11,961 nucleotides of DNA from Nitrospinaceae bacterium (GCA_016763735.1 JAESTE010000170.1:1-11961), one strand, 5' to 3'; positions 5,447 through 11,961 are shown, numbered from the stretch's first letter. Numbers and translations are program-made. The notes: generated by a model not told the origin, from the sequence alone.

Positions 5447-6482
5447 TTTTGGTTGGCGAGAGCTTGCAAGGATTCAGTAAAGGGGGCGCGTGCGATGCCG
5501 TTTTCTGTGATGATGGCTGTGACTAAATGATTGGGCGTGATGTCGAATGCCGGATGCTCCGCTTCAACCCCTTCAGGCACGATGCGCTTGTTATTAATGA
5601 TCATCACTTCTTCAGAAGAACGTTCTTCAATAGGAATCTCTTTGCCTGATGCCAACGAAAGATCGAGTGTAGAAACAGGAGCGGCGACATAAAAAGGAAT
5701 TTTATTTTCCTTGGCGAGTACCGCGACCATATAAGTTCCGATTTTGTTGGCAACGTCTCCGTTTGCTGCAATACGGTCTGCACCAACAACGACCAGATCG
5801 ATTTCTTGTTTGTTCATAAAAAAGCCGCACATATTGTCGGTGATCAGTTTTACCGGAATGCCGTCTTCTTTTAATTCCCATGTGGTCAAGCGAGCGCCTT
5901 GTAAAAAGGTCGTGTTTCATTTGCCAGTACCCGAATATTTTTCCCAGCATTCACTGCGGCGCGAACAACGCCCAAGGCGGTGCCAAACCCTGCTGTTGCA
6001 AGGGCACCTGCATTACAATGGGTTAGAATTACGTTGCCGTCTGCGACAAGAGTTTGCCCGTGTTGTCCCATTGCCTCATTGGTGGCTATGTCTTCGGTTA
6101 AAATAGTGAGTGCTTCTTTTTTTAATCGGGATTTTAATTCGATTACGGAAAGAGATTTATTGCTCTGCGCGACATTTTTCATGCGCTTGATGGCCCAGGC
6201 CGAGTTCACTGCTGTGGGCCGTGACTGTCCAAGTCGATCGCATTTTCCTTCAAGCTCTTGATAGAAGCCTTCAAAGGTTGAGGCTTCTATTGAGTCTGCT
6301 CCCGAACTGACTCCCATAGCGGCTGCAACACCAATCGCAGGTGCGCCGCGGATGATCATGGTTTTTATAGCATGACCTACTTCTTCGATGGTGCGGCAGT
6401 CGACGAATTCTTTTTCTGCGGGCAGTCGTGTTTGGTCGATCATGCGTACGACCCCATCTATATACTCAATGGTTTTGATCAT
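5443..6482 (-). pseudogene. mtnA: S-methyl-5-thioribose-1-phosphate isomerase, interrupted by a 1-base frameshift
   Basis: MtnA isomerises methylthioribose-1-phosphate to methylthioribulose-1-phosphate in methionine salvage. The gene is in two frames. The first part (6482-5886, 198 residues) has RGAPAIG (45-51) and the catalytic cysteine in LTHCNAGALATAG (Cys156), and ends ANETRPFYKALA-stop. The second (5889-5443, 148 residues) carries VVVGADRIAANGDVANKIGT with the catalytic aspartate. Adding one T to the T5 run at 5907-5903 restores RPFLQGARLTTWEL, the expected family text, and gives 346 residues, the normal length. So one base is missing, by true mutation or sequence error; both catalytic residues remain. 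The second part could start at a TTG that overlaps the first stop (TTGA), with AAGG about 9 bases upstream, so two chains are conceivable. yggU ends 9 bases before the first ATG. Related ribose-1,5-bisphosphate isomerases are a less likely identity. Confidence 0.88.
5886..5908 (-). other. Frameshift site in mtnA
   Basis: On the minus strand the codons read CGA CCT TTT TAC AAG and then run to TGA at 5888-5886. A shift of -1 at the TTT codon gives CGA CCT TTT TTA CAA GGC, which encodes the conserved RPFLQG. The homopolymer is only five T long, short for efficient polymerase slippage, and the heptamer T-TTT-TAC is a poor tandem slippery site because the second tRNA would mispair. A plain one-base deletion is the simplest reading. 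Confidence 0.8.
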
Positions 6483-6491
6483 AAGGGTGGT

Positions 6492-6791
6492 TTATTGTAT
6501 AAGGTTTTTGATTTTTAATATTTCGTGGAACTGTTTTTCCGTGAGGTCTGCCACTTCAATGGTTTTGTTTTTACTGCTGAGTCCCTGAACGATGTTGACT
6601 TTCGAAGGGCTTACACCGAGCCACTTGGCAAAAAAACGCATGCAGGCTTTGTTGGCTTCACCATCGACGGGGGGTGAGGTTAAACGTATTTTTAAAGCAT
6701 CATTGTATACCCCTGTCACTTCATTTTTCGATGACCGGGGTTGTATTATGGCAGAGAAACGGATTCCATTTTCGCAGGGCTTAATCCGCAT
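6492..6791 (-). CDS. yggU: DUF167 / YggU family protein
   Basis: This small basic protein of 99 residues belongs to the DUF167 (YggU) family, a compact alpha/beta fold of unknown biochemical role. The sequence shows the family core: IQPRSSKNEVTGVYNDALKI (residues 16-35), then RLTSPPVDGEANKACMRFFA (36-55), where PPVDGxAN is the signature, and LGVSPSKVNIVQGLSSKNKT (58-77). Length is typical. Its ATG overlaps the end of the divIVA-like gene by 11 bases, and its stop lies 9 bases before mtnA, so it is embedded in the operon. In Proteobacteria the gene often follows yggT; here divIVA lies between them. No signal peptide or membrane helix is seen. The call is strong, the function unknown. Confidence 0.9.
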   Translation of the reverse strand: MRIKPCENGIRFSAIIQPRSSKNEVTGVYNDALKIRLTSPPVDGEANKACMRFFAKWLGVSPSKVNIVQGLSSKNKTIEVADLTEKQFHEILKIKNLIQ

Positions 6792-7362
6792 TTCCAGAGC
6801 CGCCGTTCGATGCTCCGGCTTTAAATTTATTAAGATGCTCGATGGCAGTTGATTTAATATTGGTCATCAAGGTCTTTTTCTGTTCTTTTAGTTTTTCCAC
6901 ATCTTGCATCAACAATTCCGTTTCTTTCGCTGCATCCTGACGATATTGCTCAGCCTGGTCTTTAGCGGCATTGATTATCTTTTTCGCTTTTTCCTTGAGT
7001 TTCTCAGGTGTGAGTTGAGAGAAAGGGTTGTCCCCTTTTTCAGGAGGAGATTGGGCATCCTGCATTTCTTTTATTAATAGATTCTTTTCTTCGATTTGCT
7101 TTCTTAAATCGGCAAGCTCTTTTTCTACCTCCGGGGGGATGGTGGAGGCATTTTCCAAAGGTCGGGATTTCAGGTCAGCTTGTAATTCTTTTATTTCATC
7201 GTCTTTCGCTGCAATCAGTTTTTCCTTTTCTTTGATTTCTGTGGTCATGGACTTGAAATCATCAGCGACAAGATGGAGAAAGGTATCCACCTCTTGTTTG
7301 TTATAACCGCGGAACTTATCGTGAAAACATTGTTCCAGTATGTCGAGATAACTCAAGCGCAT
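6781..7362 (-). CDS. divIVA: DivIVA-like coiled-coil protein
   Basis: The first 45 of 193 residues match the DivIVA N-terminal domain: LDILEQCFHDKFRGYNKQEV followed by DTFLHLVADDF, with the RGYN and EVDxFL hallmarks of the part that binds curved membrane. The remainder is highly charged and predicted coiled coil in two stretches (about 36-95 and 118-175), split by a proline-rich linker (SPPEKGDNPFSQLTPEK, 104-120), and ends in a small glycine-rich tail. DivIVA proteins mark poles and septa and recruit partners in Gram-positives. In Gram-negative relatives with this gene order the role is not well known. It starts 6 bases after yggT, and its end overlaps yggU by 11 bases, so it is the second gene of the operon. 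The family call is firm; a role in division is inference. Confidence 0.88.
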   Translation of the reverse strand: MRLSYLDILEQCFHDKFRGYNKQEVDTFLHLVADDFKSMTTEIKEKEKLIAAKDDEIKELQADLKSRPLENASTIPPEVEKELADLRKQIEEKNLLIKEMQDAQSPPEKGDNPFSQLTPEKLKEKAKKIINAAKDQAEQYRQDAAKETELLMQDVEKLKEQKKTLMTNIKSTAIEHLNKFKAGASNGGSGNAD

Positions 7363-7368
7363 GGCTGA

Positions 7369-7668
7369 TTACTGTAGTCTTGCCCCAAGTGTGGCAAGGG
7401 ATTCGACAAGAAACCCTTGCAAAAACATGATGGCTAACAAGACAATGAGGGGTGAAAAATCCATTCCAATTCCCGACATGGGCACTAGTTGCCGGATTCG
7501 ATGTAGAACAGGTTCTGTTATACTGTTTAGGAATTGCACGATAGGATTATAAGGATCTGGATTGACCCAGGATAATAATGCACGAATGATGATGATCCAC
7601 ATATAAAGCGTTAGGACGACATCCAAAATAGTAGCGGTGGCTTGAAGTAGATTTCCTAGAATAAACAC
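7369..7668 (-). CDS. yggT: YggT family integral membrane protein
   Basis: YggT/YlmG is a small inner-membrane protein linked to division and membrane organisation. From the GTG at 7668 it has 99 residues: two hydrophobic segments (about 2-32, and 73-90 around LIVLLAIMFLQGFLV) and the conserved centre RALLSWVNPDPYNPIVQFLN (29-48), then SITEPVLHRIRQLVPMSGIG (49-68) and DFSPL (70-74). An ATG at 7740 would add 24 residues with no family likeness (PPEGRKIFF...), and that stretch overlaps three small hairpins and begins only about 5 bases after the predicted transcription start. I therefore prefer GTG; in relatives I recall, the protein begins with a hydrophobic MFxxGN-like stretch that fits VFILGN here. 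Neither start has a good Shine-Dalgarno. It is the first gene of the operon and diverges from asnS. Confidence 0.88.
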   Translation of the reverse strand: MFILGNLLQATATILDVVLTLYMWIIIIRALLSWVNPDPYNPIVQFLNSITEPVLHRIRQLVPMSGIGMDFSPLIVLLAIMFLQGFLVESLATLGARLQ

Positions 7669-7695
7669 GGAATAAAAGTTTGGAGTGTGGGTTTT

Positions 7696-7739
7696 TCCCC
7701 ATTTCGGGAGAAAGAATATCTTTCTGCCTTCAGGAGGCA
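7696..7739 (-). promoter_or_regulatory. Three abutting small hairpins in the yggT leader
   Basis: In plus-strand letters: TCCC(7696-7699)/GGGA(7706-7709), GAAAG(7710-7714)/CTTTC(7720-7724) and TGCCT(7725-7729)/AGGCA(7735-7739). Each hairpin starts on the base after the previous one ends, with loops of 6, 5 and 5 bases. In the yggT transcript they occupy almost the first 50 bases of a leader of about 77 bases. They could protect the 5' end, control translation or bind a protein. The stems are short, so chance is possible. Confidence 0.35.
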
Positions 7740-7751
7740 TTGTTATAAACT

Positions 7752-7780
7752 AAAATATCTGAAAACCCCTTTATTGTCAA
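7752..7780 (-). promoter_or_regulatory. Predicted sigma-70 promoter of the yggT-divIVA-yggU-mtnA operon
   Basis: On the minus strand a perfect TTGACA (7780-7775) is followed after exactly 17 bases by TATTTT (7757-7752, four of six to TATAAT). Transcription would start near 7745, which places the ATG at 7740 almost at the mRNA end and gives the GTG at 7668 a leader of about 77 bases. It is the best -35 box in the window. I found no comparably good promoter for the divergent asnS. Confidence 0.6.
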
Positions 7781-7827
7781 TGCGAAGTGGGTTTGTTTTT
7801 GGGCGATATATTCAAAGAAAGAGATCA

Positions 7828-9219
7828 ATGAAACGAACAAAAGTTAAAGAACTACTTAATTGTAAAGAAGAACAGGAAAGCGTTTTGGTAAAAGGTTGGG
7901 TGCGTACCCGTCGTGACTCTAAAGGGGGCTTCTCTTTTCTTGAAATCAATGACGGTTCTTGTCTGGAAAATATCCAGTCCATTGTTGACCATTCCCTGAA
8001 TGAATTCCAGGAATTGGATAAGCAGATCACAACAGGAAGTTGTGTTGCTATTACTGGCAAGCTCGTGGCCTCGGAAGGCAAGGGTCAAAATATGGAGATC
8101 CAGGCAACGACTGTAGAGGTTTATGGTACGGCGGATGCGGAGACCTATCCTTTGCAGAAGAAACGCCATTCGTTTGAATATTTACGTGAAATCGCGCACC
8201 TTCGTCCACGCACGAATACGTTTGGTGCTGTTATGCGAGTTAGAAGCCGACTGGCCTTTGCCATTCATCAGTTCTTCAATGACCGTGGGTTTGTCTATCT
8301 GAATACGCCTATTATCACTACCAGCGATTGTGAAGGTGCCGGGGAGATGTTTCAAGTCACCACTCTTGATCTTAATAATCCTCCAAAAGTGGAAGGGAAA
8401 ATTGATTACGCGCAGGACTTCTTCGGTGAAAAAACTTCTCTCACGGTAAGTGGGCAGTTGGAAGGGGAAATTTATGCCCACGCTCTTTCAGATATTTATA
8501 CTTTCGGTCCGACCTTTCGGGCAGAGAATTCCAACACCAGTCGTCACCTTTCCGAATTCTGGATGGTGGAGCCGGAAATGGCATTCTATGACTTGGATGA
8601 CGACATGGATCTTGCCGAAGAGTTTATCAGACACCTGTTTGCAGACGTTCTTGAAAATTGCACGGAGGATATGGAGTTTTTCAATCAGCGCATTGATAAA
8701 ACCACCCTCGAAACTCTACAGCATATTGTAGATAACCAGTTCGAAAGATTGACTTATGCCGATGCAATCCACCGCTTACAAAAATCGAATGAGACATTTA
8801 CTTACTCCGTTGAATGGGGATGCGCCCTACAGGCAGAGCACGAGCGTTATCTCAGCGAAAAGGTGTTCAAGAAACCGATCATTGTTTACAATTATCCGGA
8901 AAAGATTAAATCGTTTTATATGAAATTGAATGAAGACGGCGAAACAGTTCGGGCGATGGATGTCCTGCTGCCTAAACTCGGTGAGATCATTGGCGGCAGT
9001 CAGCGTGAAGAGAACTACGATATATTATTAAAGCGCCTGAAAGACAGTGGTTTGAATCCCGAAGAATACTGGAGGTATCTCGATCTTAGAAGATTCGGAT
9101 CAGCCCCGCATTCCGGGTTCGGGTTGGGATTCGAACGTTTAGTTCAGTTCGTCACTGGCATGGAAAATATCCGCGATGTCATCCCTTTCCCTCGCACTCC
9201 CAAACACGCCCGCTTCTAG
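7828..9219 (+). CDS. asnS: Asparaginyl-tRNA synthetase
   Basis: AsnRS attaches asparagine to tRNA-Asn in the cytoplasm. The 463-residue protein starts at ATG 7828. An N-terminal OB-fold anticodon-binding domain (about 17-100, with VKGWVRTRRDSKGGFSFLEI) is followed by the class II catalytic domain. Motif 1 region is FFNDRGFVYLNTPIITTSDC; then EGAGEMFQVTT; motif 2 is FRAENSNTSRHLSEFWMVEP, characteristic of AsnRS rather than AspRS; motif 3 is GFGLGFERLVQFVTG near the end, with the final IPFPRTPKHARF. Length matches E. coli (466). The open frame continues upstream to 7687, but the extra 47 residues do not resemble the family; AAAGAGA lies just ahead of the chosen ATG. Having a true AsnRS lets the cell charge tRNA-Asn directly. 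It stands alone, diverging from yggT. Confidence 0.96.
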   Translation: MKRTKVKELLNCKEEQESVLVKGWVRTRRDSKGGFSFLEINDGSCLENIQSIVDHSLNEFQELDKQITTGSCVAITGKLVASEGKGQNMEIQATTVEVYGTADAETYPLQKKRHSFEYLREIAHLRPRTNTFGAVMRVRSRLAFAIHQFFNDRGFVYLNTPIITTSDCEGAGEMFQVTTLDLNNPPKVEGKIDYAQDFFGEKTSLTVSGQLEGEIYAHALSDIYTFGPTFRAENSNTSRHLSEFWMVEPEMAFYDLDDDMDLAEEFIRHLFADVLENCTEDMEFFNQRIDKTTLETLQHIVDNQFERLTYADAIHRLQKSNETFTYSVEWGCALQAEHERYLSEKVFKKPIIVYNYPEKIKSFYMKLNEDGETVRAMDVLLPKLGEIIGGSQREENYDILLKRLKDSGLNPEEYWRYLDLRRFGSAPHSGFGLGFERLVQFVTGMENIRDVIPFPRTPKHARF

Positions 9220-9235
9220 CCGGCCACGCGGCCGG
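9220..9235 (+). repeat. GC-rich hairpin at the asnS stop codon
   Basis: CCGGCC (9220-9225) and GGCCGG (9230-9235) form a 6-base all-GC stem around the loop ACGC, beginning on the base after the asnS TAG. No T-run follows, so it is not a classical terminator; it may protect the mRNA 3' end or belong to a palindromic repeat. Confidence 0.5.
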
Positions 9236-9287
9236 GGGCGATAGGTCTGAACATTTTAAGCGAGTAGTTGCAATTGGGCTTCTAGAG

Positions 9288-9322
9288 GTGGGTTTTAAAT
9301 TCCACAAAGTGGGTTTAATTCC
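9288..9322. repeat. Short direct repeat
   Basis: GTGGGTTTTAAATTCC (9288-9303) recurs as GTGGGTTTAATTCC (9309-9322), two bases shorter, with a 21-base period. It lies in the spacer between asnS and the kinase gene. No function is evident. Confidence 0.4.
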
Positions 9323-9323
9323 C

Positions 9324-9353
9324 CGTGGCTTGCCACGTCTGCTTGCTGGCGGG
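9324..9353. repeat. Palindromic element CGTGGC-TT-GCCACG with flanking CTTGCTGG
   Basis: CGTGGC (9324-9329), TT, GCCACG (9332-9337) form a tight inverted repeat, followed by TGCTTGCTGGCGGG (9340-9353), which repeats the GCTTGC core and ends in CGGG complementary to the CCCG at 9322-9325. It looks like a degenerate or double copy of a short REP-like palindrome. That interpretation is inference. Confidence 0.4.
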
Positions 9354-9365
9354 ATCGTTCATTCT

Positions 9366-9403
9366 TCCCCCTGATAAGGGGGACCGAGGGGGTTGCCTTT
9401 TTT
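9366..9403 (+). terminator. Candidate terminator or palindrome downstream of asnS
   Basis: TCCCCCT (9366-9372) pairs with AGGGGGA (9377-9383) around GATA. A second AGGGGG at 9387-9392 can pair with the same left arm, and T6 follows at 9398-9403. Pairing with the second copy puts the T-run 5 bases after the stem, so termination of asnS transcription is possible. The CCCCCT..AGGGGG pattern is also common in dispersed intergenic repeats. Confidence 0.4.
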
Positions 9404-9489
9404 GCTGGTGCAAGGAAAGTAAACCAGGATTCGTTAAGCTGCTAGTGCTTTTTGTTATCTGGGAAAGTTATTACCAGTTACATCCCAAG

Positions 9490-10599
9490 TCATTGGGTGG
9501 GGAGAGTGAAGTGGAAGGTGGTGCCTTTTCCGGGTTTGGTTTCAAACCAGAGTTTTCCTTGATGGTTTTCTTCGATGATATCTTTGCAGGATAGAAGACC
9601 CAAGCCGTTGCCATCTTTTTTTGTCGTCAATGTATCTTTGAAAAGATAGTTTTGAATTTCTTCAGGGATGCCCGCCCCTTTGTCAGTAACACTGACTTGC
9701 AGGAATCCGTTGTTTCGACTGACTCCAACTTCCACCATTCCACCTGTTTCAGTGACGTAGCCGGCGTTGATGATCAGGTTTTGCAAAACACGCTGAATAT
9801 CGAGGGGATAAAAGACAGCCTCGAGAGAATCTCCCGAAGGGTTTATCTTAACGTCTTTGTCTAGCAACTGCGCATGGGTAGAAAGGCCTTCTACCGTCTC
9901 TTCGATAACGGGAACAATTGCATTTTTTGATTTTACATATTCCGTTTTAATTTTTTTGATGTGATTCAAACTGGAATCCAGAAGGTCCATCAGGTTGGTG
10001 CGAACGGTCTCAACCACGGTCTGGCATTTTTCCATGTCTTCCAGTCCATCGCGTTTTTTGTGTCCAGGTTCGCTTCCTTCGTACAACTCGATGGAATCTT
10101 CAATGGTCAGTTCAGCGAGGCCGAGAGTACTCAAAAAATTTCGGATGTCGTGGGTAAAAATGCTCAACTTGCGCATATCCTTCATCATCGTATCGAGATC
10201 CCCGCGAACGCGGCTGGAAAGGGTGCGCATGATGGATAAAAGGGCCTGCGGTTCAGAAGCCAGATAGGTATGGAAATGTTCTTCGTTGATTTCCATGAGC
10301 TGGGTTGGTTTTTCTGCTCTTGCAGATGCCGAGCGAGCTTTAGACTCAATCAGCGACATTTCTCCCAGATATTGCCCCGATCCTAATACGGCAATTTGTT
10401 TTGGGCCTTTATAAACGTCCAATTCCCCTTCGAGAATGAGATACATGGCATTTTCAAGGTCGTCCTCATTGAACAGAACTTCACCGGGCTCAAGGGAAAT
10501 CTCACGACAATGGTCTACCAAATTGCTTAGAGTAGACTCATCGAAAAAACTGAGCAAGTCGGTTTCCTTCAACAACTTGATCTTTTGCTCTTTATCCAT
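9490..10599 (-). CDS. Sensor histidine kinase with N-terminal cyclic-nucleotide-binding domain
   Basis: The 369-residue protein has no membrane helix and should be cytoplasmic. Residues about 12-130 form a Crp/cAMP-type nucleotide-binding domain (LEPGEVLFNEDDLENAMYLI, then GSGQYLGEMSLIESKARSAS, the phosphate-binding-cassette region). A dimerisation helix carries the phosphorylatable His150 in FTHDIRNFLS, within about 147-225. The ATPase domain shows the N-box NLIINAG (274-280), DKGAG (306-310), GNGLGL (330-335) and the closing GKGTTFHFTLP. All key residues are present, so it should be active. There is no receiver domain and no regulator gene next to it, so its partner is elsewhere. The glutamate in the cassette (GEMSL) is present, but the ARSASAR that follows differs from the RxATV-like form of classical cAMP binders, so the ligand is uncertain. 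rlmD lies 61 bases upstream on the same strand. Confidence 0.9.
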   Translation of the reverse strand: MDKEQKIKLLKETDLLSFFDESTLSNLVDHCREISLEPGEVLFNEDDLENAMYLILEGELDVYKGPKQIAVLGSGQYLGEMSLIESKARSASARAEKPTQLMEINEEHFHTYLASEPQALLSIMRTLSSRVRGDLDTMMKDMRKLSIFTHDIRNFLSTLGLAELTIEDSIELYEGSEPGHKKRDGLEDMEKCQTVVETVRTNLMDLLDSSLNHIKKIKTEYVKSKNAIVPVIEETVEGLSTHAQLLDKDVKINPSGDSLEAVFYPLDIQRVLQNLIINAGYVTETGGMVEVGVSRNNGFLQVSVTDKGAGIPEEIQNYLFKDTLTTKKDGNGLGLLSCKDIIEENHQGKLWFETKPGKGTTFHFTLPTQ

Positions 10600-10605
10600 G
10601 AGAAA

Positions 10606-10634
10606 ATCTTACCATATGTTGCCCAGTTAGACAA
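10606..10634 (-). promoter_or_regulatory. Weak candidate promoter for the kinase gene
   Basis: On the minus strand TTGTCT (10634-10629) and TAAGAT (10611-10606) are 17 bases apart, each four of six to consensus, with TGG just before the -10 (extended -10 form). The start would fall at or next to the kinase ATG at 10599, which has no Shine-Dalgarno, so a leaderless mRNA is possible. Read-through from rlmD is the alternative. Confidence 0.3.
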
Positions 10635-10660
10635 CAAAACCGCATTACACTGCGCTCAAA

Positions 10661-11961
10661 TCAATTTTCGGCAGATTTAATTTGCTTGAGATAAACGGCA
10701 GTTTCTATGTGTTGGGTTTGCGGGAACATGTCTATCACCCGCATATCGTGAATTTTGTACCCTTCCAGCCTTTCCAGATCACGGGCGAGGGTGGATGGAT
10801 TGCAGGAGATATAGATGATTTGCTCTGGCTGCGATTGCAGCAAGGTTTTTATAACCGATTCGGAACAGCCTTTCCGCGGCGGATCAATGATGAAGGTATG
10901 AACTTTTTCTTTAGATACAACCTGCGGCGCGTGTTCTTCCACGCTCCCGGTCAGAAACTGGCAAGAGGTGATGCCGTTGGTTTCGGCACTCAGGCGGGCA
11001 TCTTCCATAGCCGGTTCGAATTGCTCGATGGCGATCACTTTTTTGCCTTTTGCTGCAAGCCAAAGTGCAATGCCTCCGGAACCGCTATAAGCATCGATAA
11101 TGGTTTTTCCTTCGGCGGCATCGACCCAATTTTCGATCAGATCGTAGAGACGTAAAGCCTGCGCTGAATGAATTTGAAAAAAGGACCCTAGGGAAAGGTG
11201 GAAACTCAAGTCGGCAAGTTTGTCAGTCAGCCTTTCTTTTCCCCATAATAGTTTGTTTTCTTTTCCTAAAATTACATTAGTGGCACGCGGATTGATGTTT
11301 TGAATGATGCCGACAATGCCGAGTTCGTTTAATTTTTTCTCTTCTGTGAGCTCAGTCAGAAAATTTCGTGGAAAGCGGCCTTCATTGGTCATCATCCCCA
11401 CAAGGATTTCGCCGGTGGACTCCGAATGCCGGATAACCAAGCCTTTTACCAGTCCGCGGTGATTTCCTTCGTTGTAGACGGAAATTTGATTTTTCTTTAA
11501 GATTTCTCGCAGCCATTCTTTGGCTTTGTTGATAGGCTCTGAAAGAATATCGCAAGTTGGCGAGTCGGCAACTATATGCGAGCCTTCGGAATAGAATCCG
11601 ATTTGTGGGTCACTGGTTTTTCCTTGTACTGCGAAACTGGCTTTGTTGCGATACTGGTATTGTTTTTCCGCCGCCAGGGATTCGATTTTTTCTGGAAGTT
11701 CGACTCCGCCAATACGACTCAAGCTGTCTCGAACCACTTGAATTTTAAATTCGAGTTGTTTTTCGTAGTTGAGATCTTGAAATTTACAGCCGCCGCATTT
11801 GAAAAATACAGGGCAGGGCGGGTCGACCCGGTCTTTGGAAAGCTGTGTCCGTTCGAATATATCCAGCACGCCGAAGCGCGGTGTGATTTTGGTAATTTTT
11901 CCTCGGACGCGATCACCGGGAAGGCCGCCGGGGGTGAACACGGTATAGCCTTCGTGGCGGC
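10661..11961 (-). CDS. rlmD: 23S rRNA (uracil-5-)-methyltransferase RlmD-like, 5' end cut by the window
   Basis: The enzyme methylates C5 of a uracil in 23S rRNA using SAM. The visible 432 residues open inside a TRAM RNA-binding domain (HEGYTVFTPGGLPGDRV); the frame stays open to the window edge, so a GTG at 11941 is probably internal. Counting from that GTG, cysteines 43, 49, 52 (CPVFFKCGGC) and 130 (SPTCDI) match the four ligands of the RlmD [4Fe-4S] cluster. The SAM fold has IIDAYSGSGGIALWLA (281-296), IIDPPRKGC (351-359), and the nucleophile Cys380 in YISCNPSTLARDL; HIETAVYL (411-418) holds the catalytic glutamate. FFQIHS replaces the usual FFQxN. The paralogues RlmC and TrmA lack TRAM or the cluster, but the exact target uracil is not certain for this lineage. 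The stop is 61 bases before the kinase start. Confidence 0.9.
   Translation of the reverse strand, partial: RHEGYTVFTPGGLPGDRVRGKITKITPRFGVLDIFERTQLSKDRVDPPCPVFFKCGGCKFQDLNYEKQLEFKIQVVRDSLSRIGGVELPEKIESLAAEKQYQYRNKASFAVQGKTSDPQIGFYSEGSHIVADSPTCDILSEPINKAKEWLREILKKNQISVYNEGNHRGLVKGLVIRHSESTGEILVGMMTNEGRFPRNFLTELTEEKKLNELGIVGIIQNINPRATNVILGKENKLLWGKERLTDKLADLSFHLSLGSFFQIHSAQALRLYDLIENWVDAAEGKTIIDAYSGSGGIALWLAAKGKKVIAIEQFEPAMEDARLSAETNGITSCQFLTGSVEEHAPQVVSKEKVHTFIIDPPRKGCSESVIKTLLQSQPEQIIYISCNPSTLARDLERLEGYKIHDMRVIDMFPQTQHIETAVYLKQIKSAEN

Noticed and set aside
5886..5908. Programmed -1 frameshifting in mtnA
   Set aside because: The run is only T5, the tandem slippery heptamer is poor and no strong downstream stem was seen; a one-base deletion or sequence error is simpler.
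7669..7740. ATG at 7740 as the yggT start
   Set aside because: The added 24 residues have no likeness to the family, lie over three hairpins and would begin about 5 bases after the predicted transcription start.
7687..7827. N-terminal extension of the asnS frame back to 7687
   Set aside because: The extra 47 residues do not resemble AsnRS; family length and a purine-rich ribosome-binding site support ATG 7828, and the extension overlaps the yggT leader.
9325..9594. Plus-strand open frame of 89 codons with several cysteines
   Set aside because: It runs through palindromic spacer sequence and then antisense over the 3' end of the kinase gene; no ribosome-binding site or family resemblance.
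10682..11155. Plus-strand open frame of 157 codons inside rlmD
   Set aside because: It is antisense to the conserved catalytic domain of rlmD and has no recognisable protein features.
1..11961. tRNA, rRNA, CRISPR array, prophage or transposase genes
   Set aside because: I searched by eye on both strands and found none; the repeats seen are short inverted pairs and one small direct repeat, not regularly spaced arrays.

Overview
The window looks like chromosomal housekeeping DNA from a Gram-negative bacterium. BamD, ExbB/ExbD, a lipoprotein signal peptide and an Fe-S RlmD-type methyltransferase point to an outer-membrane organism. The yggT-divIVA-yggU order and a DUF3386-like protein suggest a lineage near Deltaproteobacteria, Nitrospirota or Nitrospinota. 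That placement is inference from remembered family patterns and is not proven here. I see no phage, plasmid, IS element, CRISPR array, tRNA or rRNA gene.

Layout from left to right. Positions 1-2010 (minus strand) read, in transcription order, a small membrane protein, bamD, a group-2-like sigma-70 factor and plsY (cut by the window edge), with tiny gaps or overlaps. Positions 2041-3225 (plus) hold exbB and exbD, a proton-driven energiser pair. A long imperfect palindrome followed by T8 comes next. Positions 3447-4124 (plus) hold a single DUF3386-like gene with its own good promoter, a terminator-like leader hairpin and a clean Shine-Dalgarno. Positions 4125-4450 are a convergent spacer with a second, different long palindrome. 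Positions 7668-4451 (minus) are a five-gene operon: yggT, divIVA, yggU (DUF167), mtnA (split by a one-base frameshift) and a sugar-phosphate nucleotidyltransferase. A consensus -35 promoter and three abutting small hairpins precede yggT. Positions 7828-9219 (plus) hold asnS. A spacer with several GC-rich hairpins follows. Positions 10599-9490 (minus) encode an orphan histidine kinase with an N-terminal cyclic-nucleotide-binding domain. Positions 11961-10661 (minus) encode an RlmD-like rRNA methyltransferase whose start lies outside the window.

The genes mostly serve envelope assembly (BamD, PlsY, ExbBD), division or polarity (YggT, DivIVA), translation (AsnRS, RlmD), methionine salvage (MtnA), sugar-nucleotide supply and signalling (sigma factor, kinase). 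I did not find a convincing new multi-gene system. The points most worth a second look are the mtnA frameshift, the two regulatory-looking leaders (yggT and DUF3386), the two palindromic intergenic elements, the orphan cNMP-kinase, and the sigma factor embedded between envelope genes.
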